Positions 32,264-42,844 of a stretch of 64,000 nt of DNA are shown piece by piece. Below the pieces are notes generated by a model, which did no database searches, was not told the origin of the DNA, and saw only the letters and a list, made by a program, of their open reading frames with translations. Source of the stretch: Termitomyces sp. T153 (Eukaryota; Basidiomycota; Agaricomycetes; Agaricales; Lyophyllaceae); assembly GCA_018296165.2 (NCBI GenBank), contig JACKQL020000046.1:62001-126000 (forward strand), given 5' to 3'. The translations under genes were made by a program, and so were the position numbers. Every line of letters begins with the position of its first letter. The first letter of the stretch is position 1.

Positions 32264-33173
32264 TGTGACAACCCACTCCCAGAACTCCTGGCCCTTTTTC
32301 AAGCCACCCCACTTCCCCAGAGTTTTCCCCAACACCTGCCTTTGACTTCCCCCACCTTCATTACCCATGGCACCCACCCCAGCTAAATCCAATGCTTCTT
32401 CAGCAATCCCTGACAGCCCCCTGGCTAACTCTGACATGTTTTTTGCAGCCCCAGCACTTCTCTTTCCCCTCCTGAGCCCCTGGAACTCTCCCCCACTGCT
32501 CCTGACACCAGCATATGTCATTGAATTGCTGCCATGGCTTACTCAACCAGGTCCAGAACATCATGATGACCCCAGGACAGCCCACATTTCCATCTGATCC
32601 CATCAGTATATCACTGTGGCCTGCCCCCTGATCATAACAGACACCCATTAACTCCACATGGCCCTAATGAGCTCCACTGCCAGACCCACTATCCCCAGAG
32701 GGGTCCCAGTAGTTAGTATATAAGTCATAGAGTAGTATCCTTTACTCTAGTCTTGATATTTATTACCTGGCTTACCTATGTGCTGTTGATTGTTTCTTTG
32801 TGTTTTGTGTCTCCTTGTTACATTTCCTCTTATTGCAGTCTTCCAGTCTTGCCTCATCTCTATTTCCATATATTGTCTCATTATTGTCTTGTATCTCTGC
32901 TTCAATCTATTTTTGTTCTCATCTCAATCGTGCCTCAACTCTGTCTCATCTCATCTATCTCCCTTTCCTTTATCATGCCTAAGTCCCCTTCAACTCTAAT
33001 ACCATTACAAACTCTGTGCTTACAATCATGACTCCCAAAGATTCATAACTAACTCTGGACCTTGCTTTACACTTGGCTCTAAAACCCATCCACATCCATT
33101 GATCCCCCATCAAACTCCAGCCCCACTCCCATCACTCACATAGCCTCTGTTTGCCCTGCACCTTTAATACTTG
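32264..33173 (+). repeat. Truncated LTR (TGTCAC...CTGACA family)
   Basis: Starts TGTGACAACCC and follows the other LTRs of this family (CAGTAGTTAGTATATAAG near 32705, then the GTTTC..TTGTGTTTTG block) up to CTTTAATACTTGCC. It then breaks where the Tc1 element begins. The last ~250 bp and any duplication are missing. Confidence 0.85.
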
Positions 33174-34698
33174 CCAATTCTAGTTAAATCATTTAAAATA
33201 ATTTGGCATCATAGCTACAAATTTCACTTTATTTATTGTAAGTCAAATCAAAATTGATGGAGTAATGGCCATTTTAAAATATTCACTCATTGGAACAGTT
33301 TTTTGAGCATCTCTAATTTTGGTACTTGGTACATTGTATGTCCCCCATTTGCCTTGATAACTTCTTGAATCCTTCTAGGCATGCTTTCCATCAGTCTTTA
33401 GCATACCTCTGCTGGTATTCCATCCCACTCCTTTGCAACCCTCTCCCACAATTCATGCACACCATGAGGAGGTGTTTCATACTGCCTAAGCTGCTTCTGA
33501 AGGTACTCCCAGAGGTGTTCAATAAGGTGCAGCTCAGGGGATTAGGCTGTCCACCAGAGGACATCAAAGTTGTTGTCTTCAAACCACTTGTTAGCCCTCT
33601 TAGAGTTGTGTTTGGGGTCATTGTCTTGTTGAAAGTAGCAGACACCTTCCTCCATCTCCAACTTTTCAAAGCTCTCCTTTGCTCTGTCATCCAAAATTTC
33701 ACAGTACTGCTCTGCATTCATGATCCCCACCACCTCTACCAGCTTTCCTACCCCATTCTAACCCATACAGCCCCATACTAGGAGATTATTCCCTCCTCCA
33801 TGTTTCACAGTAGGTGTAGTGGTTTGGTTTGAAATGCCTTCTCCTTGTAGCTTCCTTACATACTGCTTTCCATCTGATCAATCCTGTTAATCTTTGTCTC
33901 ATCTGTCCACAACACTCTTTTCCAGTCCTCCACAGTCCAGTTTGGTGCTCTTGAGCCCATTTAAGTTGTAGTTGCCTATGTCTAGCTTTGAGCATAGGAA
34001 CTTTCCTCTCTGTAGCAGGTCAATACCCCTCCTCCTTCAGCACATTCCAGACAGTCTGAGGAGAGACAGGGTTGAAAATGATGCTGTTGATAAAACTGGT
34101 GGCCTGAACAGCTGTATCAAGTCTCCCAGTTGAGATTTGTCAAACAATAGCCTGTTTATCACATGGAGTAAGCTCAGCTGGAAGGCCTCCAGGATGGTTT
34201 TCCTTGTCCACCTCCAACTCTCTACCAATCCTCCCAATAATAGACTTCCTTAGACCAGTTTTAACCTCAATCTGATGCAGAGATTACCATTGAGCAAGTA
34301 GAGAAGCAACAGATAGCATTGTGCAGGAGAACCAGCTTTCATGATGGCAGTCAAAGGTCAAGATTGTGGTTCAACCCACTTGAACCACTCCCAAATATAA
34401 CCAAACATAGTCACATCACTCTGTTGATATTCCCACATGCAACTTACTCTCTATTTCTGACTAAAATCTGCAAAATTAGAGATGCTCAAAAAACTGTCCC
34501 AATGAGTGAATATTTTAAAATGGCCAATACTCCATCAGTTTTAATTTGAATTACATAACCTAAAATGCAATTTGTAGCTATGGTGCCATAGTATTTTACA
34601 TGATTTAACCAGAATTTTCAACACTTCCAATACTTCATGCCAATGTCATCTTTCAAAAAGTATAAAACATTAGGACAGTTTTTTGAGCCACTGTAGCA
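33174..34698 (-). mobile_element. Tc1/mariner element with long inverted repeats, left end truncated
   Basis: Sequence 33174-33325 is an inverted copy of 34475-34625 (about 150 bp). Further right, the terminus ...GGACAGTTTTTTGAGCCACTGTA at 34698 has the form of a Tc1 end (TACAGTGGCTCAAAAAACTG when reversed) with a TA. A subterminal copy of CAGTTTTTTGAGC sits at 33291 and, reversed, at about 34485. The matching outer left end is missing where the truncated LTR joins, so the element was broken on the left. Confidence 0.75.
33330..34290 (-). pseudogene. Tc1 transposase (DDE) relic
   Basis: Minus-strand blocks in order: HTH-like region (34290-34040, PGGLPAELTP-like reading with stops), VLWTDETKIN with the first catalytic Asp (about 33900), MNAEQYCEILDD, FQQDNDPKHNSKRANKW with the second Asp (about 33620), LWWTA, a stop, LHLIEHLWEYLQKQLRQYE with the Glu (about 33510), and LWERVAKEWDGIPAEVC. 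The spacing from the second Asp to Glu fits DD34E. Stops and shifts show it is inactive. Confidence 0.85.
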
Positions 34699-35340
34699 GT
34701 GTTCACTAGGTCTATCCATTGATCCAACTGTAAGATCCTTCAGCATCATCTCCATGCTCAGCTCACTGTGCTCATCCTTTGCCCAACTCCTGGCTGTCCC
34801 TGTGCCCCTCAACTCTCACTCATTGCCTGTGCTTTGCTTTCTCTTGCTAGGTTTACCTGCAGAGTGATTGTCCCCTTACATCAATGCCATTTACAATGTC
34901 TTTTCATTTCTGGATCAGACTCTGGATTCAGAAATTGTTGAGTGTCTCTCTCAAAAGATCTAGAGTAAATTGTTTGAAACCTGGCAAGGGTATAGTTGAA
35001 GGAACAGGAGAGGGTCCAGATATGGTCAGCAGAACATTAGGGGTCTTTTGCATGCAACTTTTGAGTTTTTCTCTGATAAGCTGAGTCTTTTTTGCTTCCC
35101 TTGTGTTTCTTTTCCCAGTTAGCTGGATCAATCTTTTCTCCATCAGTGCAAGTATATATGGCAATTCAGACATGATACATGGTAATCTGCACCAATGACT
35201 ACAGTTGACTCATTGATTGAGATTAGATATTAGTGAGCAATATATCTAAACGGAAAATCTCTTCGAGTTAGGCTTTCTGATTTTGGTAGAAAACTTTAAG
35301 TGAAAACTAGCTGAAAGTGTCTTTGAGTAAGGTTACAGGT
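34699..35340. other. Spacer with an LTR fragment, then transition to the gene island
   Basis: 34880-35000 matches the solo LTR at 3470-3570 (CATTTACAATG, ATCAGACTCTGGATT, TCTAGAG), so it is a fragment of that LTR family. From about 35200 CpG dinucleotides reappear, marking the edge of the gene island. I see no gene in the rest. Confidence 0.5.
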
Positions 35341-35593
35341 TATGTTACCATAGATGGACGAAAATATATAACGACTAGAAATCTAACACGTGATCATCCC
35401 TTGTGGTGGTACTTTGTACTTCTTAGGTCCGCGGTGTGTTTCACAAAGCCTCACATACTACCATTTCGTCACATTGAAGAAGATCTCTGTCATGGAAGTT
35501 CCAGATTCTCGCATGCAGCGAGGCTTCCGCAGTTACTTGCGGTTCAAGGATCCAAATCTGGAAGCTGTAATCTCTCTTCCTCAAGGGTCACAG

Positions 35594-35600
35594 TATAAAA
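35594..35600 (+). promoter_or_regulatory. TATA box of the HNH nuclease gene
   Basis: TATAAAA lies 59-65 bp before the ATG at 35659, a usual distance for a fungal core promoter with a short 5' UTR. Confidence 0.5.
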
Positions 35601-35658
35601 TGGGTGACTATCCATTCAAAAGTTATAACATCATTTCCTCTCCATCTTTCCATACGAC

Positions 35659-36657
35659 ATGCTGTCTGTCCATACTGTTATCTTGAGCGTCGCGTCTGTG
35701 GCTTTCGCAGCTCTTCCCACCCCAATTTCTGTATCTACTGCAAAGACATATCTGTCCCAATGTGAGGCCGACCAGGCATACACTATCCACGCACTCAGTC
35801 TCGTCCAGTGACCGTCGAAACCCCAAGCAACGAACCCGCATATTCGCGCCCTCTCTTCCCGACATGGGATACCAGTTCGTACCGTCTTCGTCTATACCTC
35901 CCGGCATTTCACAAGAAATCTTATAGTTTCTGGTACTTGCGACACTAGGGAAAGTGAGTCATTTAAGTTGTCCCTAATATCTATCTCCTCCATTAAACAA
36001 ACCGAATCTCGTTTGCACTGAAAAGCTGTCCTTAAGCGCGATGGAACCAACGTAGTTACCGACTCCTCCTGCAAAGCGACATCAGGCAAATGGGTTTCTC
36101 CGTATGATAATGTTGCGACTACTCTGGCCAGCGATCTTGACATTGTCCGTTTATCCCAGTTCTATTGCTCACATGCTGTTCTCTAACTTTCGACACACAA
36201 ACCACAGGACCATGTTGTCCCTCTCAAGGAGGTGCGAATTCACGATGTTAGTCTGATATCACAAGGCCTAAAACTCAGTATTATCTTAGGCCTGGATCTC
36301 TGGTGCCAGGCTTTGGACAACTGCCCAACGTGAGGCGTTCGCTAACGACCTTATTCGCCCACAACTCGTTGCTGTCACCGACAAGTAAGTCAACCACTCA
36401 ATTTTACTTAAGTGTTGAACTGACATTTCTCTTTCAAAGCCTGAACCAGTCTAAAGGTGACAAAGGTACAACCATTTCTCCTTCCAACCATTCTTACATT
36501 TACGGACTTTACTGCAGATGTATCGCGTTGGGTCCCTCCTTTGACAAGCTATGTTTGCACCTACGTCCGAGCTTGGGTACAGGTCAAGCACTACTATAAC
36601 CTCTCCGTTGACTCTGATGAGAAAGCTGCTCTGCAAAGCTATCTTGGCAACTGCTAG
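35659..36657 (+). CDS. Secreted HNH/DUF1524-type nuclease, 8 exons
   Basis: Gene model by splice sites: exons 35659-35761, 35809-35874, 35927-35953, 36026-36144, 36208-36231, 36290-36384, 36440-36465, 36518-36657, giving 600 nt and 199 aa with no internal stop. The N-terminus (MLSVHTVILSVASVAFA) is a signal peptide. The spliced product reads SGTCDTRE, VLKRDGTNVVTD, then the catalytic-type DHVVPLKEAW (about 106-115), VTDNLNQSKGD and YVRAWVQVKHYYNLS, ending in a C-terminal Cys. This is the fungal secreted HNH family (DUF1524-like), usually 200-215 aa, so it is full length. It probably acts outside the cell on nucleic acid. Cys pairs fit disulfides. Donors GTTCGT and GTCCGT are non-consensus, so those junctions are less sure. 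Confidence 0.85.
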
Positions 36658-36920
36658 ATGAGTGGATCTGAAATTATAAAGGTTCATGTAACGAGAAAGA
36701 CAAGTAAATGTATGCTGTAGTCCTCGAATATTAAATCTTGAAATTCCATCACCTGAATCCAAGAGTTCTGACCGCCCGTATGGCCGACAGTATGCGCCAC
36801 ATACCTTTTTATGTTCGAATTTTTCCTTTAGATACATCAGAGATCGTCTTAGCGACCTAGGTATTTTATACATTTGTAGTAAGTCTGCAAAAGTCCATAG
36901 CCGTCAACACTATACGTCCT

Positions 36921-38656
36921 TTACTGCACGAGCTTCGCGTTCTCGGTTAAAATATGGTTCAACCCCTCCCTCTTCAAGCAGTTCTCGTACTTGAAGCTCG
37001 ATGCGATTGCATCAATCTCCTCCATCGTCTTCCCGACGAAATGATCAGCCCACTCCTTGATCATGAACTCGGAAACAAGAATGTTGCGCGACAAACGTGT
37101 GATGCGAGAGTCGAGCTTCCACACGGGAGCGGGGTAAATGTTCTGGTACTGCGGAGGGATCTCCTGGAGGATGTGGTCAATGAGAGGCTGGTACACTTGC
37201 TTCACAGCAGAATCATCGGCCCCCCAGGCGTCAATCGCGAGACGGTGTTTCTTAGCAAGGAAGTCCTTGAAGAGGGTCATGTAAGGGGTTTCGGTGGAGA
37301 CATAGACCATGCCCTGGAATCCGATGTCTTTGTAAAGCCAGATGGACCAGCTCAGACGGTCCTGAGAACAAGTCAGCGAGAAGAAATGAGTGGGGGAGAA
37401 AGATGCTTTTACCTTATTGTAGATATCGAGTTGGTCTTTGAGGACTTGGTAACGCGACTCGTTGATGCTATCGGTGGCCTTGCCTTCGTACTGACGACGA
37501 GCATAGACAGGGCCCCACTCGCCGTTCCAAACACACAATCCGCGTTGGTCCATCCACTCGCGCTTCTTCTCATAGCTGCGCTTGAGGCGCCTGCGCTGTT
37601 CATCAGTACTGCTATACAGCTCGCCAGCAGCAGGGAAACCATAAGACGAGTAGTCGTGGATGGAATACGCGGTGTTGGCCCACTCCTTGTGGGCATCGCC
37701 GAAGTGAGAGAAATCAGAGGCAAATGTGTTGCCGTCGAAGAAGATGATGTGGTCCGGATCGACAACACGGATGGCCTTGTGCACGCGATTATAGAAGGCG
37801 ATGACCCGAGTGTGTTTGGGATCGGTGGGCTCGTTGAGGGGGTTATAACCTGCGATCCAGGGGTTTCCCCTGTAGTGGGCGGCTAGCTGCTCCCAGAGCC
37901 AAACGGCGCGATCAAGGAAATCTTTGTGGTTCCAGACTGAGATATGGATGAGCATGAGTGATAAGAGGAGGGTAAAACAAAGAGACTTACAGTTCGCGAT
38001 ATGAGAGCCGTGGTCAGAGTGCCAGTCAGTATTCTGACCACCAGGAGCAGTGTGTAGATCAAGGATGGTGTAGATGCCGTGGGCAGCACAGATGTTGATG
38101 ACGCGGTCGAGGTGCTTGAATCCGGACTCTTTCAAGACGCGGGGGTTCATGTCATCTGATTTAGACAGTTAGAGAAGTTCTAGAGCATTCGCAAGGGAAC
38201 AACCTTCAAAGTGATGGTAGTTGAAGGGAAGACGGATGCAGTTCAACCCGAGGCTCTTGTAGAATTGAGCATCGGCATCGGTGAAGAAATATTCAAGGAA
38301 CTGGAGAACCACCTAGAATTCGAATGCTTTACTGATAAAAAGGATAATCAAACCTTGTCAAAGAAGAATTCAGACTTTTCCTCTCCGATGGCCTCCGCGA
38401 GAGCTTCGCGGATCTGATGCTCGCAGCCAGGGTATCCTGAACAATGAGTCTTAGACCAGATATGCTCATGCTAAAAAGATCGATCGATTACCAGAGATGA
38501 AGTTCTCCATGCTTAAGCCAACTATCAATACAGATCAAATATAAGGGAGGGAAAGAGTACTTACTTCATCCATCCTCCCAAACCGGCACCACGAAGAACG
38601 ACCTCGTTTCCCTGCTCGTCGGTGATTTTTGTTCCTACTACTTTCAAGAAAGACAT
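36921..38656 (-). CDS. Glycoside hydrolase family 5-like enzyme, intracellular, 7 exons
   Basis: Model on the minus strand: exons 38656-38565, 38511-38492, 38436-38354, 38300-38204, 38155-37991, 37936-37413, 37361-36921 (1422 nt, 473 aa). It starts MSFLKVVGTKITDE with no signal peptide. GH5 landmarks: VVLRGAGLGGWMNMENFI, the IRLPFNYHHF strand, DLHTAPGG, the acid/base Glu in NPLNEP (about E188), H246 in YSIHDY, and the nucleophile Glu in WNGEWGP (about E292). The fold is the clan-A TIM barrel; substrate is a beta-glucoside or beta-glucan, subfamily not determined. Exon 2 is only 20 nt. It shares a 224-bp upstream region with the divergent gene at 38881. The 51-bp last intron lacks stops, so retention would keep the frame. 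Confidence 0.9.
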
Positions 38657-38880
38657 GATGGGCGAAAGTGCGGGTAGTTCGAGGGTCCAGCGTGCTTAAA
38701 AGGGCTCCCGGGGACATCTTGTCCGTGGAGACGGCGGGCCGGGAAAGTGGGTGAGGGCAAGAGTTACTCCCGAGAATTATCCGAGCGCTTGGGCTGCGGG
38801 ATCCTGAAAAGGTGCTTATGTAATCAGCTTCGCGGTAAGGTCGCGGAGATATTCTGAGAAGGCAACAACGTTTTCCAGCA
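38657..38880. promoter_or_regulatory. Shared divergent promoter region, GH5 and UCH genes
   Basis: 224 bp, CpG-rich, separates the two start codons. There is no clear TATA box. The short distance suggests shared control. Confidence 0.55.
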
Positions 38881-40681
38881 ATGACCTCCACGGATCATGA
38901 TCACAACCAACATGAAGACCTTGTCGGCGGCCCTTTCGCCGTCATTGAGTCCGATCCGGGTCAGCATTGACGCGTATCACGGGTATCGACGTTCACGAAC
39001 AATGTTCATCCAGGTGTCTTCACGTCGTTGACACGCAAGATCGGCGTCCGCGACATCGAGCTGGTCGAGATGTACGACATTGAACCTTGGGCTACAGACC
39101 ACCTTAGTCCACATGGACTCATATTCTGTTTTCTATGGCGGAAAGATGTCCATCGTCCTGCGGACTTCAACGACCCAGCAGCAGAACGCGTGTGGTTCGC
39201 CAACCAGCTGAGCGATGACGCGTGCGCTTCGCATGCAATACTCAACGTTCTTCTGAACTGCCCTGAGATCAATGTTGGAGACGATCTGCGGAAATTTAGA
39301 ACGGATACAGAGAAGATGTCACCAGTTGTAAGTTTCTGTCATTTTTCGGTAACATTCGCTTTCTTTTCGAGGCGTCATTGGTCTGAGGTTCTTGCGAAAA
39401 ACTTTATCGGCGAGGGTCATACTCGACTTAGGCCTTGAATCCATTCTACGCGACGCGCTTCTGATACTGATGACGTGGTCTGCCTTTTCATCTATAGATG
39501 AAAGGTCTAGCAATCGCCAATTCACCTCTACTCCGCAAAGCACATAACTCTCTCGCTCGGTAGGTAAATCTATCGTTGCGCATGGATCCCTCACCCAAAT
39601 TCGACCTATACTTAGACCCGCCGACATCCGTGGAGCCCTCAACGCCATCGCCCTCGCCACTCTCGACGAAGCAAAGGCCAAAGCTAAAGTTAAAGCCAGC
39701 CCCGCGACTTCATCAACGAAACGAGGAACCAAACCTCCTCCGGCGAAACGTGCTAAAACAAACGCAACCGGAACAAGATCCTCTCCGTCGAAATCTCAGC
39801 TTAAGGCAAAAACGAAACCCACGACGCAAGACGAAGAAGAAGCTTACCACTTTATCGGGTATGTCCCCGCCTACGGGAAAGTATGGGAGCTCGACGGACT
39901 CAAGTCTGGTCCACTCGAAGTTGGCGAGCTGCCCTCGCCTGCTGAATCTTCGTCGTCGTCGTCGTCGTCATCTGCTAGGAACGCGTGGATGGATGTTGTA
40001 AGACCTGCGTTGAGGATGAAGATGGAGAAGTATGGCGGGGCGGCGGAGGGCGGGGATAATATCCGGTTCAGCTTGCTTGCGATTGTGGACGGGGCGTATG
40101 AGAAGGCGAGTGATGCGTTGCAGTTGTTGAGGAGGGAGAAGGGTGCGCTAGAAAGGAGGATGGGGGAGGGGTGGGAGAGTAAGGTTTGTGTCGTGCTCTC
40201 TTTCGTATTTTTATGTTTATAGGATAAGTTGATGTCCTTTTTTTGGAATGTTAGGTGGATCAAGAGTTGTTTGTCGCGTCGCACCATGCGTTCAGTGCAG
40301 CTTCGGGATCCAAGACGTATGCGGTTAATTTTGGATCACAGTTCATGGACGCCAGCCTCAGAATACAGAACATGCCCGAGGTGGAACTTATTCCTGCTTG
40401 GGAGACCTGTGTGCGGGACGCTGTACGCGCCAACATTAATGTTGAGGACGAGCTGAGTAAAGCCATCAGGGCGAATGTACGTGGTCTCGTTATTATGCTC
40501 CTTATGTATGTTGATGAACATGCAGACGGACCATATAAAACGCACATTTGATTATGAGCCGTTTTTGAAGATGTTTGTGGAGCGGTTGCAGGCGGAGGGG
40601 TTGCTGAACCCTTTGATGGGGCGAGAGGAGGACGGATTGAAGATTAAGAGTCCCCCAAGGACAGCAAAGACGAAAGGGTGA
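38881..40681 (+). CDS. Ubiquitin C-terminal hydrolase, UCH37/BAP1 class (peptidase C12), 6 exons
   Basis: Exons 38881-38959, 39014-39327, 39498-39559, 39616-40183, 40255-40476, 40526-40681 (1401 nt, 466 aa). The product has GVFTSLTRKIGV, oxyanion Gln91 in WFANQ, nucleophile Cys97 in DDACASHAI, the crossover segment MKGLAIANSPLLRKAHNS, His230 in AYHFIGYVP and Asp245 in WELDGLKSGP. All four catalytic positions are intact. The C-terminal helix region KRTFDYEPFLKMFVERLQ corresponds to the UCH37-like domain that binds partner (DEUBAD) proteins. Unusual is a Lys/Ala/Pro-rich insert of about 60 residues (165-225) in the crossover region. It removes ubiquitin at the proteasome, INO80 or chromatin, depending on its partner. 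Its 3' end faces the ASXH gene, 199 bp away. Confidence 0.92.
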
Positions 40682-40880
40682 TAGCACAATCTACCCGAGA
40701 TTCAATTTTGGTCCCTTATATCTCTGATAATCGCATGATACCATTTTCTGCATACATACTTGTAATATGGTATGGAGGCGATTGTAGCATAGTATATACT
40801 TGTTATAATATCATCACCAGAAGTAATTATCCTCGGATTACCACTTGGCCATACATGTCAGAAGCGACTGGGTGTGTATT
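40682..40880. terminator. Convergent 3' region between UCH and ASXH genes
   Basis: 199 bp, AT-rich compared with the flanking exons. It must hold the polyadenylation signals of both genes. No single signal is distinct. Confidence 0.35.
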
Positions 40881-42143
40881 TCATCGCTCGTGATAATATG
40901 TTCCTCTCAGGTAAAACAAAGTGCCATGGTTCTCCCGTCCCCACCTCCCACCTCCCACATCCTCCCAAGGCGCCGTGCCTCGCCACCGCCACACAGTCAT
41001 CGACTTCCATGCATTGCCGTTCGGTCGTTTCCCGCGTTCCACACGACCATCGTTATCCAAGAGCGCTGTTTCTAATTGTGTAGGGCTTGTGATCACGGCC
41101 TCTTGAGTGAGTCCTGTCGGTGGCGATGGATGAGGAGAGAGAAGAGGTGCCGGGAGATGCGTTGAGGTTCCAGGTTCGAGGAGTACAGTGAGGGTGTGTG
41201 TCTTTGGGTGTATCGATTGTATCTGTGTTTCGAGAGTTAGATGAGTATTCGAAAGGTGGAGAAGGAGCGTACGATAGCATCTTTTTCGATGAGGATGTCG
41301 AGTGCGGAGAAGTTGCGTTTTAAGACGATAATGTCACCCACTTGGAGTACCCCTGCTTGTGCGAGCGTGACCAGTTTTATCTCTGCAGCTTCGCTGAAGT
41401 CATCGTGAGCTGCATATTTTTAATGAGACTGAAGGGGTGCGTACCCTGCTCGGTCAGATGAACTAACAGTACCATTGTTGGTTGGCATAGTGACTGGGCG
41501 AGGACCACCATTATTGCGCTCCCAGACCTCATCCTTCCACGGTGCAGCCATAGTACCATTGCGTATTCCTTCCTCGTACTTCGCCACCTTTTGTGCATGC
41601 GATTTACTCATCCAGCCAGAGTAAATATGATCTTGCAGCGTATGAGCCGCAGCCAGGAAGTGTGAATCTGTGAACACTGCAGTATCGACCACTTCAATTG
41701 CAGATGGCGTAGATTCGGCCATGGCGCCGCTATCAACAGCAGAGGGATGATCTGCGCCAATGACGGCATTGAAGCCTATGAACGAAGTGGAAGGCAGAAG
41801 CGTTTTCAGCATATTCTGGGAATCAGATGAAAGCATATTCCACGACGCAGTGTTGATGAGATCCTGCGAAACGCGTTAAGCGACTCGGCAGCCTGGGAGG
41901 TGCATAGGTACAAATACGGGAGGTGTGGAAGGGCGTTTAGAGACGTACAGAGATTTCCATTGTCGTTAGATCGCTCTTGGGACTGGTGAGAAGGGTGTGT
42001 AGTTGCTCTGCTGTATCAATAGGTGCATCTTGGGTTGTCTTTCGTTTTGAGCGCGTTGTTGTCGGTGGAGATGAGGTCACAATATCTATTAGACGTGCTG
42101 GTTGTCGCGTGGTACGACGTGGACGATCCATAATGATGAACAC
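40881..42143 (-). CDS. ASXH (Asx homology/DEUBAD-type) protein with RAMA-like C-terminus, 4 exons
   Basis: Model on the minus strand: exons 42143-41949, 41863-41445, 41393-41273, 41222-40881 (1077 nt, 358 aa; a start at 42131 would give 354 aa, MDRPRRTTRQPA). After a basic N-terminus comes TSPKSDLTTMEIS-DLINTASWNML (exon junction) and then DSQNMLKTLLPSTSFIGF, FTDSHFLAAAHTLQDHIYSG, AQKVAKYEEGIRNGTMAAPW and KDEVWERNN, which I recognise as the fungal ASXH domain. Exons 3-4 (IKLVTLAQAGVLQVGDIIV ... GKRPNGNAWKSMTVWRW) resemble a RAMA domain. In animals the ASXL DEUBAD activates BAP1, and related DEUBADs control UCH37, so it may regulate the neighbouring UCH. The acceptor of exon 3 is chosen because the nearer AG creates a stop. 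Confidence 0.83.
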
Positions 42144-42367
42144 CCGTCGTCGGTTGAATCAGGTGAGTCTATTTATGAGAAGATATTTGTGTATGTTGAT
42201 TCAACTGCGAAGCTTCAGAGACCCAAGTGATGATTGGGAGTGATGGATTGCGAACCATACTCAGTCAGAAGTCCGTAAATTAGAAAACATTTTCAGTATT
42301 TACCTTATATTACCAATATTAGCACGTATTAAATACACTCAACCATATAAAGTTCCCCTTACTCTCC
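42144..42367. other. Upstream region of the ASXH gene
   Basis: CpG-bearing and AT-rich, holding the promoter of the minus-strand gene. No clear TATA. Sequence becomes repeat-like from about 42368. Confidence 0.35.
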
Positions 42368-42634
42368 TGTTAGCCCAGACTAGTCGATTGGGCTGAGGCT
42401 TCGTCCATATCACGTGCTTGTCTATGTGTAGTCGAATTCCCTTTTATTCTGCCTCAGTCGTTCACCATTCGTGGCTGGCACTGAGGATGTAAGTGCAAGA
42501 TCTATTCTCTTTTTGTTCTCTCTTACTTACATACCTATAGTACTACTGTCATCAATAGGTATGCAATAGAGTTGATAGAGTTGTTCGCCATTCACGGCTG
42601 GCACTGAGGACTACTACTGTCGTCAATAGTCACA
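42368..42634 (+). repeat. Putative copia-type 5' LTR followed by a tRNA-Met-like primer site
   Basis: Starts TGTTAGCCC, ends AGTCACA, and is followed by TGGTATCGGGCTGG at 42642, close to the TGGTATCAGAGC primer-site sequence (initiator tRNA) used by many copia elements. The LTR has an internal duplication: two copies of TTC(A/G)CCATTC(G/A)(T/C)GGCTGGCACTGAGGA at about 42470 and 42588. Its layout resembles that of the LTR at 46919-47281. No target duplication was found. Confidence 0.5.
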
Positions 42635-42844
42635 GTGCCGTTGGTATCGGGCTGGCAGGTTATGGGCATCCTTTTTTAAGGGATTACCGAGCTTGGTCAA
42701 AGTTGCCCTGAATGGCTCATTTTCTCTAATACGTTGGTCTTAAATTGCTTCCGCTATTTACTTCCGTCTTGTCAATCACCACATGATTGTACTGTTCGAC
42801 TGTGGCTACAATCTTAAGCCTTCCAATGCCAATTTGAACTCGAG
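42635..42844. other. Leader-like spacer after the copia-type LTR
   Basis: The last CpG-bearing part of the island. The sequence turns CpG-poor abruptly at about 42840. Confidence 0.35.

Noticed and set aside
36451..36873. 140-aa open frame on the minus strand
   Set aside because: Antisense to the last exons of the HNH nuclease gene; no recognisable domain.
36954..37886. 310-aa open frame on the plus strand
   Set aside because: Antisense to the GH5 exons; the minus strand has the catalytic motifs and consistent splice sites, so this is a shadow of coding bias.
38900..39440. Separate 136-aa gene starting at 39028
   Set aside because: It is exon 2 of the UCH gene; the true start and exon 1 lie at 38881-38959 with a good splice pair.
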